Notes under the pieces: generated by a model
The model's input: only the letters and a program-made list of their open reading frames with translations
Database searches by the model: none
What the model was told of the DNA's origin: nothing
Assembly: GCA_000435715.1 (NCBI GenBank)
Contig: FR882572.1
Coordinates: 1 to 34,242, forward strand
Length of the DNA: 34,242 nt
Direction: 5' to 3'
DNA from: Firmicutes bacterium CAG:145
GTDB taxonomy: Bacteria; Bacillota; Clostridia; Peptostreptococcales; Anaerovoracaceae
Shown here: positions 14,997 to 24,007 of the stretch, piece by piece
Numbering within the stretch: the first letter of the stretch is position 1
How the letters are laid out: each line of letters begins with the position of its first letter
Made by a program: the position numbers and the translations under genes

Positions 14997-16370
14997 ATGG
15001 CTAAAAAGGACAAAACAGTATTTGTGTGTCAGGAGTGCGGATATGAGAGCCCCACATGGATGGGTCAGTGCATATGTGGAGCGTGGAATTCTTTCGTAGA
15101 GGAAAAAGCTGCGTCCTCTCCCAAAGAAGACGACAGGAGGAGGACTACCGGCAGCGCAAGACCTATGCAGCTGAGCCAGGTGGGCACGAGAGAATACAAG
15201 AGGGTAGACACGCATATAGGAGAACTCAACAGAGTGCTGGGAGGAGGTCTCGTAAAAGGCTCTCTCGTCCTCATATCCGGAGAGCCGGGGATAGGAAAAT
15301 CGACCATTATAATACAGACAGCCTCAAACATAGCTGTTCACGGCAAAAAAGTCCTATATGTATCGGGAGAAGAATCGGATGAACAGATAAAGATGAGAGC
15401 TGACAGGGTCTGCGGCAAGATACCGGAGAACTTATTCGTCCTGCCGGAGACTAATTTGGAGAATGTAGAGGTTGTCTGCGAAAATATAAAACCTGAGTTC
15501 CTCATAATAGATTCGATACAGACCATGTACAGCGAAGAGATTGACTCTGCTCCGGGCAGTGTTTCGCAAGTAAGAGCCTGCGGCAATAAACTCATGAAGA
15601 TAGGCAAGACCGGAAATATACCGATATTCATAGTGGCTCATGTGACTAAGAGCGGCGAACTTGCTGGCCCCAAGACGGTAGAACACTTGGTGGACTGCGT
15701 ATTGAATTTTGGAGGAGAACGTGATCAGGAGCTAAGGATACTCAGATCCTTCAAGAACAGATTCGGTACCACCAGCGAGATAGGAGCCTTTATGATGACC
15801 GAGTCGGGACTTGAAGAAGTGGCAGACATCTCCGGCACCTTTTTAGAGGGAAAGACGGAAGAAACCGAGGGGGCGGTGACGGCGGCCATATATGAAGGCA
15901 GCCGCCCGGTTATGTTCGAGGTTCAGGCTCTAGTGACCCCCGCCAACATAGGATTCGCGAGAAGGACTGCGGTGGGGGCAGACAATACCAGGCTCAGCAT
16001 GATACTGGCAGTGCTGGAAAAAAAGGCAGGGCTTCAGATCATAAATCAGGACGTATATGTGAACATAGTAGGCGGCCTCAGACCCGAGGGCACATCGGTG
16101 GATCTTGCCGTGGCGCTGGCTATATATTCTTCTCTGAAGAATACTGCGGCGGATGTCAGAACGCTGGCCATAGGGGAACTGGGCCTGACAGGAGACCTGC
16201 GGGCGGTGCGTAATGCAGATAAGATAGTCAGAGAAGCAGCACGCATGGGATATGAGAGAGTGCTGCTGCCTGCCTCCAACAAGAGAAACATGAAAGAAGA
16301 ACCGGAAGGCTGTCGTGTGATGGGAATAAAGAATATAAGAGACGCTATCAGAACTTTTTCTTCACGATAG
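14997..16370 (+). CDS. radA: DNA repair protein RadA
   Basis: 457 residues, the usual RadA length. Order: N-terminal zinc motif (C11, C14, C25, C27), RecA-like ATPase with Walker A GEPGIGKST, Walker B FLIIDSI, the RadA-specific KNRFG motif (SFKNRFGTTSE), and a C-terminal Lon-protease-like domain (VDLAVALAIYSS). RadA is a DnaB-like hexameric helicase that promotes branch migration in recombination. ATG at 14997 chosen (AGGAG 10 bases before); a TTG two codons upstream is possible. The second zinc pair reads C-I-C-G instead of the usual C-P-x-C-G, one residue shorter. It is the first gene of the ancestral radA-to-sigH neighbourhood, here separated from yacL by a leftward two-component pair, with no disA. 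Confidence 0.95.
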   Translation: MAKKDKTVFVCQECGYESPTWMGQCICGAWNSFVEEKAASSPKEDDRRRTTGSARPMQLSQVGTREYKRVDTHIGELNRVLGGGLVKGSLVLISGEPGIGKSTIIIQTASNIAVHGKKVLYVSGEESDEQIKMRADRVCGKIPENLFVLPETNLENVEVVCENIKPEFLIIDSIQTMYSEEIDSAPGSVSQVRACGNKLMKIGKTGNIPIFIVAHVTKSGELAGPKTVEHLVDCVLNFGGERDQELRILRSFKNRFGTTSEIGAFMMTESGLEEVADISGTFLEGKTEETEGAVTAAIYEGSRPVMFEVQALVTPANIGFARRTAVGADNTRLSMILAVLEKKAGLQIINQDVYVNIVGGLRPEGTSVDLAVALAIYSSLKNTAADVRTLAIGELGLTGDLRAVRNADKIVREAARMGYERVLLPASNKRNMKEEPEGCRVMGIKNIRDAIRTFSSR

Positions 16371-16441
16371 AATATCTCAAAGAAGATTTTTGACTGCGAG
16401 AGAGACGATCAAAAAGACGAGTTACTTTTGCCGGAAACATG

Positions 16442-16474
16442 AGAGGGGGACTTGCGCCACTTCTGGCCCCCTCT
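16442..16474. terminator. Hairpin between convergent radA and kinase genes
   Basis: AGAGGGGG (16442-16449) pairs with CCCCCTCT (16467-16474), an 8-bp GC-rich stem with a 17-base loop, between the two convergent stop codons. There is no T-run on either side, so it may act as a pause or transcript-end stabiliser rather than a classic intrinsic terminator. Confidence 0.4.
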
Positions 16475-16479
16475 TACGG

Positions 16480-17961
16480 TCATTTGATCTGTTCTATATG
16501 CTCGGGATCCATAGGGACGCCCCTTCCCCGTTCTTTATCCTTTTTCATATGAGGTATCTCGAACCAGAATGTAGTCCCTTTGCCTAACTTGCTGCTGACT
16601 CCGTAGTTGGCGTGATGGAGAGTGAGTATCTCTTTCACTATGGAAAGACCCAGTCCGCTTCCTTCAGTGGGGCGAACATAGTTAGTACTGGTCTTATAAT
16701 AGCGATCCCATACGTGAGGAAGCTCGTTTTGAGCTATACCTGGGCCGTGATCGGTGACTTCGAATCTGTATCTCTTTCCAGATCGCCGTATGCTGAGGAT
16801 CACGACTTTGTCTTCTCCGCAGTACTTTACGGCATTGTTGACCAGATTGGCTATGACCTGCTTGATCTTGTTTTCGTCTCCGTAAGCAAAACATTCTTTA
16901 GGAGAGTTGAAGATGAACTTGTATCCTTCCTGTTCCGACAAGATGTCGTAAGAAGAGAGGATAGTGGCCGCTGCCGCCCCCAGATCAAATATGGACCTCT
17001 CAAGGATCACTTTGTGAGTCTGCATCGACGAGATAGTGGCCATGTCTGATACGAGTTGATTCAGCCTTTCAGTCTCGTCTATTATAGTCTGAAGGTGAGC
17101 GTTGCGCTTCACCGGATTATCGCCGGACAGATCGCGTATCATCTCTGCATAAGAACGGACCATAGTGAGAGGAGTCTTGAGATCGTGGGATACGTTAGCG
17201 ATCAGATCTTTAAGCCTGTTATCGGCCATACCAAGCTCATAAGCGGCAGTATTGAGAGTCTCCGCCAGATTATTTATCTCCGAAAATGATTCGGCCTCGA
17301 ACTTTACATTATAGTTTCCCTTACCCATCTCTTTGGCAGTGGAGGTCATTCCCTTGATAGGCCTGGATATCCTGTTGGAAAAATAGATTGACAGGGTGAA
17401 AGCCATCACAAGGGTCAGCGCAGTCACGTAAAATAACTGATGACGAAGTATATTAACTGTCGAAGATACGGGATAGAGAGGAGAAAATATATACAGTATG
17501 GCGGCCTGCCCGTCGGGATCTGTAATCTCACAGCCGTAGGCCAAGACATTGTACTTATCGCCTGAGCTGACCTCGAAGTGTACGGGAGCCCCGTCGGAAG
17601 CTTCGATCAGCGACTTCAGCCTTCTGGTCTCATCCACGTATATGGAGACTGAAGAGTAGACTTCCTGCTGGGGAGAGAACAGCAGTATACCGCTCTCGGA
17701 TTCTATAAATACATAGAAATCGTTGCTCACAGACAGTTCCCTTATGGATGAAGTCAGGTTGCTGTCCCCTTTCTGATATGCAAAGGAAATAGAGGAGGCA
17801 GTCCTGGCCACCTCCTTGAATTTCATTTCTCCGTAATAGTTGTTCATAAAAAACAGCTGTAAAAACCAGATCAGAGTCACCGTTCCAAGTCCGATGATCA
17901 TAAAGTAAACCCATAGGCGGAACCTTATGCTCTTACCGTCGAATTTAATCTTCGTACTCAA
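16480..17961 (-). CDS. HAMP-containing sensor histidine kinase
   Basis: 493 residues. TM1 about 17-38, an extracellular sensor region about 40-172, TM2 about 175-197, HAMP about 195-247, HisKA with phospho-acceptor H259 in NVSHDLKTPL, and HATPase with N-box NLVNNAVKY, G1 DHGPGIA and G2 GSGLGLSIV. The complete set argues for an active kinase. The best start is TTG at 17961, 8 bases after AGGGGTAGG and 17 bases inside the 3' end of the regulator gene, so the two are translationally coupled. The sensed signal cannot be told; the periplasmic-side domain has no recognisable cache or PAS motif. It converges on radA. Confidence 0.92.
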   Translation of the reverse strand: MSTKIKFDGKSIRFRLWVYFMIIGLGTVTLIWFLQLFFMNNYYGEMKFKEVARTASSISFAYQKGDSNLTSSIRELSVSNDFYVFIESESGILLFSPQQEVYSSVSIYVDETRRLKSLIEASDGAPVHFEVSSGDKYNVLAYGCEITDPDGQAAILYIFSPLYPVSSTVNILRHQLFYVTALTLVMAFTLSIYFSNRISRPIKGMTSTAKEMGKGNYNVKFEAESFSEINNLAETLNTAAYELGMADNRLKDLIANVSHDLKTPLTMVRSYAEMIRDLSGDNPVKRNAHLQTIIDETERLNQLVSDMATISSMQTHKVILERSIFDLGAAAATILSSYDILSEQEGYKFIFNSPKECFAYGDENKIKQVIANLVNNAVKYCGEDKVVILSIRRSGKRYRFEVTDHGPGIAQNELPHVWDRYYKTSTNYVRPTEGSGLGLSIVKEILTLHHANYGVSSKLGKGTTFWFEIPHMKKDKERGRGVPMDPEHIEQIK

Positions 17962-18622
17962 ATTTATAACCTACCCCTCTTAAGGTAACTATATAATCTC
18001 TGTAAGGCCCCAGGCTGTTTCTGAGATTCTTGATATGAGTATCTATGGTTCTGTCATCTCCGAAGAAGTCGTATCCCCAGATGTCTGACAACAGCTTGTC
18101 TCTTGAAAGAGCGATATTCTTGTTTTCTACTAAGTAAAACAAAAGATCATATTCTTTAGGCGTAAGTTCGACTTTCTTTCCGTCTACCGAGACAGTTCTG
18201 GCCGGGATATTTATTTCCAGGCCGCCAAACTTCAGAGTAGTCTGGTTAGAATGAGAAGCGGACTTGAATCTTGAAAGAACCGCATTGATCCTGGCCATCA
18301 GTTCTTTAGGACTGAAAGGCTTGACGATATAGTCGTCCACCCCCAGTTCGAACCCGAACAGCTTGTCATACTCTTCCCCCCTGGCAGAGAGCATTATGAC
18401 AGGCACGTCCTTTATTTTTTTTATCTCCTTGCAGGCGGAAAATCCGTCCAGCTTAGGCATCATTACATCCATGATTATGAGATCGTAATCGTTGAGCTTA
18501 CACAGGCCTATGGCGCTCATTCCGTCTTCTGCCTCCACCACCTCATAACCGCTGAACTCGGCATATTCTCTTATGACCTCGCGGATCTTAGGCTCATCGT
18601 CGACTACTAAAATTTTATACAT
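17945..18622 (-). CDS. OmpR/PhoB-type response regulator
   Basis: 225 residues with a receiver domain (1-120; DD at 8-9, phospho-acceptor D52 in LIIMDVMMPKLDG, K in VKPFSPKEL) and a winged-helix DNA-binding domain (about 130-225; LTPKEYDLLFYLVENKN, DRTIDTHIKNLR). It should be phosphorylated by the kinase encoded just downstream and act on promoters outside the visible pair or on its own. GAGGAG RBS before ATG 18622. The pair faces away from the carD-led operon and shares its 236-base upstream spacer. Confidence 0.94.
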   Translation of the reverse strand: MYKILVVDDEPKIREVIREYAEFSGYEVVEAEDGMSAIGLCKLNDYDLIIMDVMMPKLDGFSACKEIKKIKDVPVIMLSARGEEYDKLFGFELGVDDYIVKPFSPKELMARINAVLSRFKSASHSNQTTLKFGGLEINIPARTVSVDGKKVELTPKEYDLLFYLVENKNIALSRDKLLSDIWGYDFFGDDRTIDTHIKNLRNSLGPYRDYIVTLRGVGYKFEYED

Positions 18623-18746
18623 AAGGCTGCTCCTCTCATATACTTTTTAATTCAAATGACAAATTTCTTTTTTACAGATATCATTTTATCATAAACATTT
18701 TAACATAAATGTGGAAATAGGCAAAAGGTTTTGTGAAAAATAAATG

Positions 18747-18776
18747 TTGACATCAAAAAGACTCATGTGATAAGAT
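18747..18776 (+). promoter_or_regulatory. Possible upstream promoter of the carD operon
   Basis: A perfect TTGACA at 18747-18752 is followed after 18 bases by TAAGAT (18771-18776). It lies 47 bases upstream of the stronger promoter; it might be a second start site or a chance -35 match. Confidence 0.35.
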
Positions 18777-18793
18777 AATTATTTTTATTCACC

Positions 18794-18823
18794 TTGACAC
18801 AAGGGCTTAAAATCCCGTATACT
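18794..18823 (+). promoter_or_regulatory. Main promoter of the carD-yacL-ispDF-...-sigH operon
   Basis: Consensus TTGACA (18794-18799), 18-base spacer, TATACT (18818-18823), 35 bases before the ATG of the CarD-type gene. It is the only strong promoter before a run of fourteen same-strand genes. Confidence 0.8.
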
Positions 18824-18858
18824 AAATTATATAGGTGTAAAATGGAGAGGAGTGTATC

Positions 18859-19332
18859 ATGTTTTCTGTCGGCAGCAAGATTGTCCACCCTATGCACGGG
18901 GCGGGAATAATCCAGAAAATCGAAGAAAAAAAGATTTTAGGTGAAGTAAAACAGTACTACATCTTAAAGTTGCCGTGTAATGATATGAATGTGATGATAC
19001 CTGTCGATTCTGAACAATCGGTGGGAATCAGGGAAATTGTGGACGAGTCTGCCGTCCGTAGCGCTATAGAAATCCTAAGAGAGGACAGCACCGCGATGGA
19101 TCGCAACTGGAACCGCAGATACAGAGAAAACATGCAGAAACTCAAGACAGGAGATATACTCGTAGTTGCTGAAGTGGTACGAAATCTCATCAGGGCGGGG
19201 AGACAAAAAAGCCTTTCGGCCGGGGAGACAAAGATGCTCAACAACGCGAAACAGATCCTGGTCAGCGAAATAATATTATCGTGCAATATTTCAAAGGCCG
19301 ACGCCGAAAGATTGATAGAAGACGCCGTCTAA
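18859..19332 (+). CDS. CarD-family transcriptional regulator (CdnL type)
   Basis: 157 residues. The N-terminal Tudor-like RNA polymerase interaction domain (about 1-60; VGSKIVHPMHGAGIIQKIEE, YYILKLP, VMIPVD) matches the CarD/TRCF-RID family, and the rest is helical with W103/R-rich segment (MDRNWNRRYRENMQ) as in CarD's DNA-binding domain. CarD/CdnL proteins bind RNA polymerase beta and stabilise open complexes at housekeeping and rRNA promoters. It leads the operon, GAGGAG at 7 bases before ATG, and the next gene starts 66 bases later. Intact and of normal size. Confidence 0.9.
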   Translation: MFSVGSKIVHPMHGAGIIQKIEEKKILGEVKQYYILKLPCNDMNVMIPVDSEQSVGIREIVDESAVRSAIEILREDSTAMDRNWNRRYRENMQKLKTGDILVVAEVVRNLIRAGRQKSLSAGETKMLNNAKQILVSEIILSCNISKADAERLIEDAV

Positions 19333-19398
19333 GTCATTGGGCTTTTAGAGATCTTCGGTATTATACCTGTAAATTATTAAAGAAAGGGGGTAATTTGG

Positions 19399-20523
19399 AT
19401 GTTTAAAAAACTTTTCAGAGGAATCTTTACGATTTTTGGCGCTGTATTAGGTTACGCGGCTTTTGCTCTTTTTGCAGAGTATTCAAAGGGCTCCGTCGAG
19501 ACGATGGATCTGACCGAAGCGGAGACCATCAGCATGGGCGTTCTTTTCGCAATTATATTTGGAATTATTTTTTACCTTATAGCGCCTTTTCTCGGAAGAC
19601 AGGGAAGCAAGATGGCCAACAACATAGGCAACGATTTAAAAGGCGTAGCCGGAAGCGACCTTCTGGCCGGTACGGCAGGCCTGGTGACCGGGCTTGTGGT
19701 GGCGTTTCTGCTTACGAAGATATATCAGGGCGTGGTGTCAAACGTCATGTACCTGACGCTGACCATCGGCATATACATGGTGTTTGGCTTTATGGGGGCT
19801 GTGATAGGAAGCAAAAAAGGAGCAGAGATAATTTCCCAGTCCATCTCAAAGATGCAGCCGGCAAAGCCTAAGCCTCAGGAGGAAAATCCATACGCATACA
19901 ACGAAAAGGACCGTAAAAGGGCGCGGGTTCCTAAGATATTAGACACCAGCGTTATAATAGACGGAAGGATTTTAGAGGTCATGAAGACCGGATTTCTCGA
20001 GGGTCCTATAGTGATTCCGGAGTTCGTTTTGGTAGAATTGAGACACATAGCCGATTCGTCGGACTCTCTAAAGAGAACGAGAGGACGAAGGGGGCTTGAT
20101 ATACTCAACAAGATACAGGAAGAATACGGAATAGAGATCTACAATACTGATTCAGAAAAGACTCTGAGAGAAATACCGGAAGTAGATGTAAAGTTGCTCA
20201 AGCTGGCTCAAATATTGAAAGGCAAAGTAGTCACCAACGATTTCAACTTAAACAAGGTAGCTTCCATACAAGAGGTGCCGGTACTTAACATAAACGAGTT
20301 GGCCAACGCTATGAAACCTATGGTCATACCCGGAGAGACGATGACGGTAACACTGATAAAGCAAGGTAAAGATCAGAATCAGGCCGTGGCTTATCTGGAC
20401 GACGGAACCATGATAGTGGTAGAAAACGGAAGGCGAAAGATAGGACAGACCGTAGAGATACTGGTCACCAGCGTACTGCAGACTGCGGCAGGAAGAATGA
20501 TCTTCGGCAAAGTTCCCAATTAG
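19399..20523 (+). CDS. yacL: YacL-type membrane PIN/TRAM domain protein
   Basis: 374 residues. Four hydrophobic segments lie in 1-140, followed by a PIN nuclease domain (about 176-300) with D182 and D188 in ILDTSVIIDGR, E214 in LVELRH and D281 in TNDFN, and a C-terminal TRAM domain (about 307-370; GETMTVTLIKQGKDQNQAVA). This is the B. subtilis YacL architecture. PIN domains are Mg-dependent RNases and TRAM binds RNA; the cellular role of YacL is not settled. RBS AAAGGGGG before ATG. It occupies its ancestral place before ispD, but disA, which precedes yacL in Bacillus, is missing from the window. Confidence 0.92.
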   Translation: MFKKLFRGIFTIFGAVLGYAAFALFAEYSKGSVETMDLTEAETISMGVLFAIIFGIIFYLIAPFLGRQGSKMANNIGNDLKGVAGSDLLAGTAGLVTGLVVAFLLTKIYQGVVSNVMYLTLTIGIYMVFGFMGAVIGSKKGAEIISQSISKMQPAKPKPQEENPYAYNEKDRKRARVPKILDTSVIIDGRILEVMKTGFLEGPIVIPEFVLVELRHIADSSDSLKRTRGRRGLDILNKIQEEYGIEIYNTDSEKTLREIPEVDVKLLKLAQILKGKVVTNDFNLNKVASIQEVPVLNINELANAMKPMVIPGETMTVTLIKQGKDQNQAVAYLDDGTMIVVENGRRKIGQTVEILVTSVLQTAAGRMIFGKVPN

Positions 20524-20551
20524 CGAAACTTAAGCCTGCGAGAGGTATCGT

Positions 20552-21691
20552 ATGTATAAAAATAAAAAAGTTACGGCTATAATAACTGCCGCCGGATCTG
20601 GAAGCAGGATGGGCGCAAGCATGCCTAAACAGTTTCTTGAAATCGGCGGCATAACAGTGCTCGAAAGAGCCATAGAACCTTTTCAGACACTTGCTGAGGT
20701 AGATGAGATAATAGTGACGGCGGGGAAAGATCATCTAAATACGTGTAGAGCTCTGTGCTCGCGTTTTTTTAAAGTCAGAAAGATAGTCGCAGGAGGCAAA
20801 GAGAGGCAGGACTCGGTGAGAAACGCCCTGAATGTCACAGACAGCGGACTGGTACTGATTCACGACGGAGCGAGACCTTATGTGACAGAAGAGATCATAA
20901 GGGATGTGATGTCGCTGGCTTATGAGGCAGGCGCAGCTACAGCCGCCGTGGCGTCAAAAGACACGGTAAGAAGAGTATGTGAAAGCGACCCTGCGGCAGA
21001 GAGCGTCACCTTAGACAGAAGACAACTGTTCAATGTGCAGACTCCGCAGGGGTTTGAAACGGGACTGATAAAGAGAGCTTTTCAGAAGGCTTATGAAGAA
21101 GAATATTACGGTACCGACGATGCGGTACTTGCAGAACGCATAGGCTGTAATGTGGCTCTGGCCCCTGGCAGCTATGACAATATAAAGATAACCACTAAGG
21201 AGGATCTGCCCGTGGAAACGAGAGTCGGCAGCGGTTTCGACGTTCACCGCCTTACTCATGACAGAGAACTCATACTGTGCGGCGTTAAAATACCTTTTGA
21301 GAAAGGACTTTTGGGACATTCCGACGCAGACGTTGCGCTTCACGCTCTCATGGACGCCATGCTTGGAGCGGCGGCCATGGGCGATATCGGAAGACACTTT
21401 CCTGACAGCGAAGAGAGGTATAAGGGCATCTCCAGCATGAAACTGCTAAATGAGACGTCCGGACTCATAAGAGAGGCCGGTTATAAAGTAGGCAATATAG
21501 ATATAACTATAATGGCCCAGAGGCCCAAGATGCTGCCTTATATCTCCCAAATGAGAGAAAACATCGCTTCTGCGCTGGGTATGAGGCAGGATAATGTCAA
21601 CGTAAAGGCCACCACTACCGAAAGACTCGGATTTGTGGGCCGGGAAGAGGGAATAGCCGCAGAAGCGGTCTGTATATTGACTAAAGGTTAG
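20552..21691 (+). CDS. ispDF: Bifunctional IspD-IspF (MEP pathway)
   Basis: 379 residues fusing two enzymes of isoprenoid precursor synthesis. The IspD part (about 1-220), 2-C-methyl-D-erythritol 4-phosphate cytidylyltransferase, has AAGSGSRMG at 13-21 and K26 in MPKQFLE. The IspF part (about 222-379), MEcDP synthase, has the zinc ligands D230 and H232 in GFDVHRL and H264 in ALHALMDA. In Bacillus these are two separate adjacent genes. The fusion joins steps 3 and 5 of the MEP pathway; step 4 (IspE) is not in the window. GAGAGG lies before ATG, 28 bases after yacL. Confidence 0.96.
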   Translation: MYKNKKVTAIITAAGSGSRMGASMPKQFLEIGGITVLERAIEPFQTLAEVDEIIVTAGKDHLNTCRALCSRFFKVRKIVAGGKERQDSVRNALNVTDSGLVLIHDGARPYVTEEIIRDVMSLAYEAGAATAAVASKDTVRRVCESDPAAESVTLDRRQLFNVQTPQGFETGLIKRAFQKAYEEEYYGTDDAVLAERIGCNVALAPGSYDNIKITTKEDLPVETRVGSGFDVHRLTHDRELILCGVKIPFEKGLLGHSDADVALHALMDAMLGAAAMGDIGRHFPDSEERYKGISSMKLLNETSGLIREAGYKVGNIDITIMAQRPKMLPYISQMRENIASALGMRQDNVNVKATTTERLGFVGREEGIAAEAVCILTKG

Positions 21692-21704
21692 GAGAAATTA
21701 TAAA

Positions 21705-23432
21705 ATGAAGCTTTCAAAGATGCATATAAAAACACTCAGAGAAGTACCTGCAGAGGCAGAGATACCGAGTCATATTCTTCTTCTGCGAACAGGTATGATA
21801 AGGAAACTGGCTTCCGGTATCTATGGATTCATGCCTTTTGGATGGAGATCCGTAAAGAAGATAGAAGATATAATAAGACAGGAGATGGATGCCGCCGGGG
21901 GACAGGAAATACATATGTCAGCCATACAGCCTGCCGAGCTGTGGCAGGAGTCTGGCCGCTGGTTCGCTTATGGACCGGAGCTTTGGAGGGTAAAGGACAG
22001 AAACGGAAGGGACTTTTGTCTTGGGCCTACCCACGAAGAGATATTCACAGATATAATCAGAAACGATGTGTCCTCATACAGGCAGCTCCCAATGAATCTG
22101 TATCAGATCCAGACTAAATACAGGGACGAGGCAAGACCTCGCTTTGGCCTGATGAGGAGCCGGGAGTTCATCATGAAAGACGCTTATTCTTTTGACCGCG
22201 ACTTCGAAGGCCTCGACCAAAGCTATAAGGAGATGTATGACGCATACGACAGGATATTCACCAGATGCGGACTGACATTCAGGCCGGTTGAGGCAGATAC
22301 GGGAGCCATAGGAGGCAGTAATTCCCATGAATTTACGGCGCTCTCAGAAGTCGGGGAGAGCGAGATCGCATACTGTGATAAATGTTCTATGGCGGCAACT
22401 ACCGAGAGAGCAGAATGTGTCGACGCGCCTTGCAGCGATGAGGCCATGCTCCCTCTTGAGGAAGTTCATACACCGGGAACCAAGACCATAGAAGAGGTGG
22501 CTCAGTTCCTAGGCTTAGATCAGACAAAGACCATAAAAGCGCTGCTCTTTGTGGTTCGTGATGACGAGAGCGGAGAAGAGGGATACGTAGCTGCGTTCAT
22601 CAGAGGAGACAGAGAACTCAATATGATAAAGCTTGTAAACGCTCTGAAGATTCCTGAACATGCCATAGAGTTTGCAGACGAGGCAAAGATGTCTCAGGCA
22701 ACAGGCTGCGTGGGCGGATTCACAGGACCTATGGGGCTTTACAACTGCAAAATAGTTGTGGACAGCGAACTTACGGGACTGAAGAACTTATGCGCAGGTG
22801 CAAATAAAGAGGATCATCACATCAAAAATGTGAATTACGGCAGAGATTATGAGGGGGATATCGTCACAGATATAAAGATGCTGAAAGAAGGCGATCCTTG
22901 CCCTGTATGCGGCGCCCCTGTAAAGCATGCCCGAGGTATAGAAGTGGGGCAGGTGTTCAAGCTGGGAACCAAGTATTCTCAGTCCATGAACGCTGTCTAT
23001 AAAGATGAGAATCAGAAGGATCAGCTGATAGTGATGGGTTGTTACGGTATCGGAGTTACGAGAACGCTGTCTGCGGTGGTAGAACAGCACCACGATGAAA
23101 ACGGCATCATATGGCCGATGTCGGTGGCTCCTTATCATGTCATAATAACTCTCGTAAAGCCAAATGATCAGGAGCAGGCGGCTGTTGCTGAAAAAATATA
23201 TGAAGACCTTATTCGCGCAGGAGTAGAAGTTCTTCTCGACGACAGAGATGAGAGACCCGGAGTAAAGTTTAAGGATGCCGACCTGCTGGGCATACCTGTG
23301 AGAATCACCGTGGGAAAACGCGCTTCTGAGGGCATAGTGGAATACAAGCTCAGGCGTGAGGAAAATAAGACTGAAAAGACGGTGGCAGAAGCTGTCGAGG
23401 CTGCCGTACAGATCGTAAGAGCGGAGAAATAA
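21705..23432 (+). CDS. proS: Prolyl-tRNA synthetase (bacterial type)
   Basis: 575 residues, normal for bacterial ProRS with the INS editing insertion between motifs 2 and 3. Seen: motif 1 region MPFGWRSVKKIEDIIRQEM, motif 2 RDEARPRFGLMRSREFIMKD, the editing insert (about 225-380; ALLFVVR, GFTGPMGL), motif 3 GCYGIGVTRTLSAV and an HGTP anticodon-binding C-terminus (IPVRITVGKRASEGIVE). Attaches proline to tRNA-Pro in the cytoplasm. TAGGAG before ATG. It stands where gltX is found in Bacillus between ispF and cysE. Its stop TAA shares an A with the ATG of the next gene. Confidence 0.96.
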   Translation: MKLSKMHIKTLREVPAEAEIPSHILLLRTGMIRKLASGIYGFMPFGWRSVKKIEDIIRQEMDAAGGQEIHMSAIQPAELWQESGRWFAYGPELWRVKDRNGRDFCLGPTHEEIFTDIIRNDVSSYRQLPMNLYQIQTKYRDEARPRFGLMRSREFIMKDAYSFDRDFEGLDQSYKEMYDAYDRIFTRCGLTFRPVEADTGAIGGSNSHEFTALSEVGESEIAYCDKCSMAATTERAECVDAPCSDEAMLPLEEVHTPGTKTIEEVAQFLGLDQTKTIKALLFVVRDDESGEEGYVAAFIRGDRELNMIKLVNALKIPEHAIEFADEAKMSQATGCVGGFTGPMGLYNCKIVVDSELTGLKNLCAGANKEDHHIKNVNYGRDYEGDIVTDIKMLKEGDPCPVCGAPVKHARGIEVGQVFKLGTKYSQSMNAVYKDENQKDQLIVMGCYGIGVTRTLSAVVEQHHDENGIIWPMSVAPYHVIITLVKPNDQEQAAVAEKIYEDLIRAGVEVLLDDRDERPGVKFKDADLLGIPVRITVGKRASEGIVEYKLRREENKTEKTVAEAVEAAVQIVRAEK

Positions 23433-24007
23433 TGAGAAAGCTAAAAGCATTTTTTAAAAATAATATTTACTGGAACTTGTTTTTCTGTTTTTTCAAGATA
23501 GGTATGTTCACTATAGGCGGAGGCATGGCCATGATACCTATCTTAGAGGAAAAAATATGCGACAAATACGGATGGATGAGCTCTGAGGAGGTGCTGGACT
23601 GCATAGCGGTGAGTCAGAGCCTTCCCGGAGTCATCGCCGTCAATATGGCTACCTATGTGGGATATAAGAAAAAGGGCGTCATCGGAGCAGTCATAACTAC
23701 TTTCGGAGTCGTATTACCTTCGTTTGTTATCATCATTCTGGTGGTATCTTTTCTTAGAAGCGTAGACGATAACAAGTACGTGCAAGGCGCCTTAGAAGGC
23801 ATAAAGGCCGCTGCGACGGGTCTGATAGCGTTTGCCGCATACAAGATGGGAAAGCAGACGCTGAAAAATCCTTTTCAGTGGCTGACTGCCGCAGCGGCCT
23901 TTGTCCTGGTAGCGTTTTTTGGGATAAACGCCGTGTGGGTAATACTGGCGGGAATCTTAGCAGGAGAAATATATTCCGTAGTGAACAAGGGAGGGCTTAA
24001 AGAATGA
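23432..24007 (+). CDS. Chromate-transporter family protein, first half-size subunit
   Basis: 191 residues, one CHR domain with about five or six membrane segments. The family signature TIGGGMAMIPILEE and the ISQSLPG-like AVSQSLPGVIAVNMATYVGY are present. Half-size CHR proteins are usually encoded as pairs that form the equivalent of the full-length ChrA. The start overlaps the proS stop by one base and the stop overlaps the partner's start by four (ATGA), so all three are coupled. Physiological substrate in anaerobes is uncertain; chromate/sulfate is only the family name. Confidence 0.85.
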   Translation: MRKLKAFFKNNIYWNLFFCFFKIGMFTIGGGMAMIPILEEKICDKYGWMSSEEVLDCIAVSQSLPGVIAVNMATYVGYKKKGVIGAVITTFGVVLPSFVIIILVVSFLRSVDDNKYVQGALEGIKAAATGLIAFAAYKMGKQTLKNPFQWLTAAAAFVLVAFFGINAVWVILAGILAGEIYSVVNKGGLKE

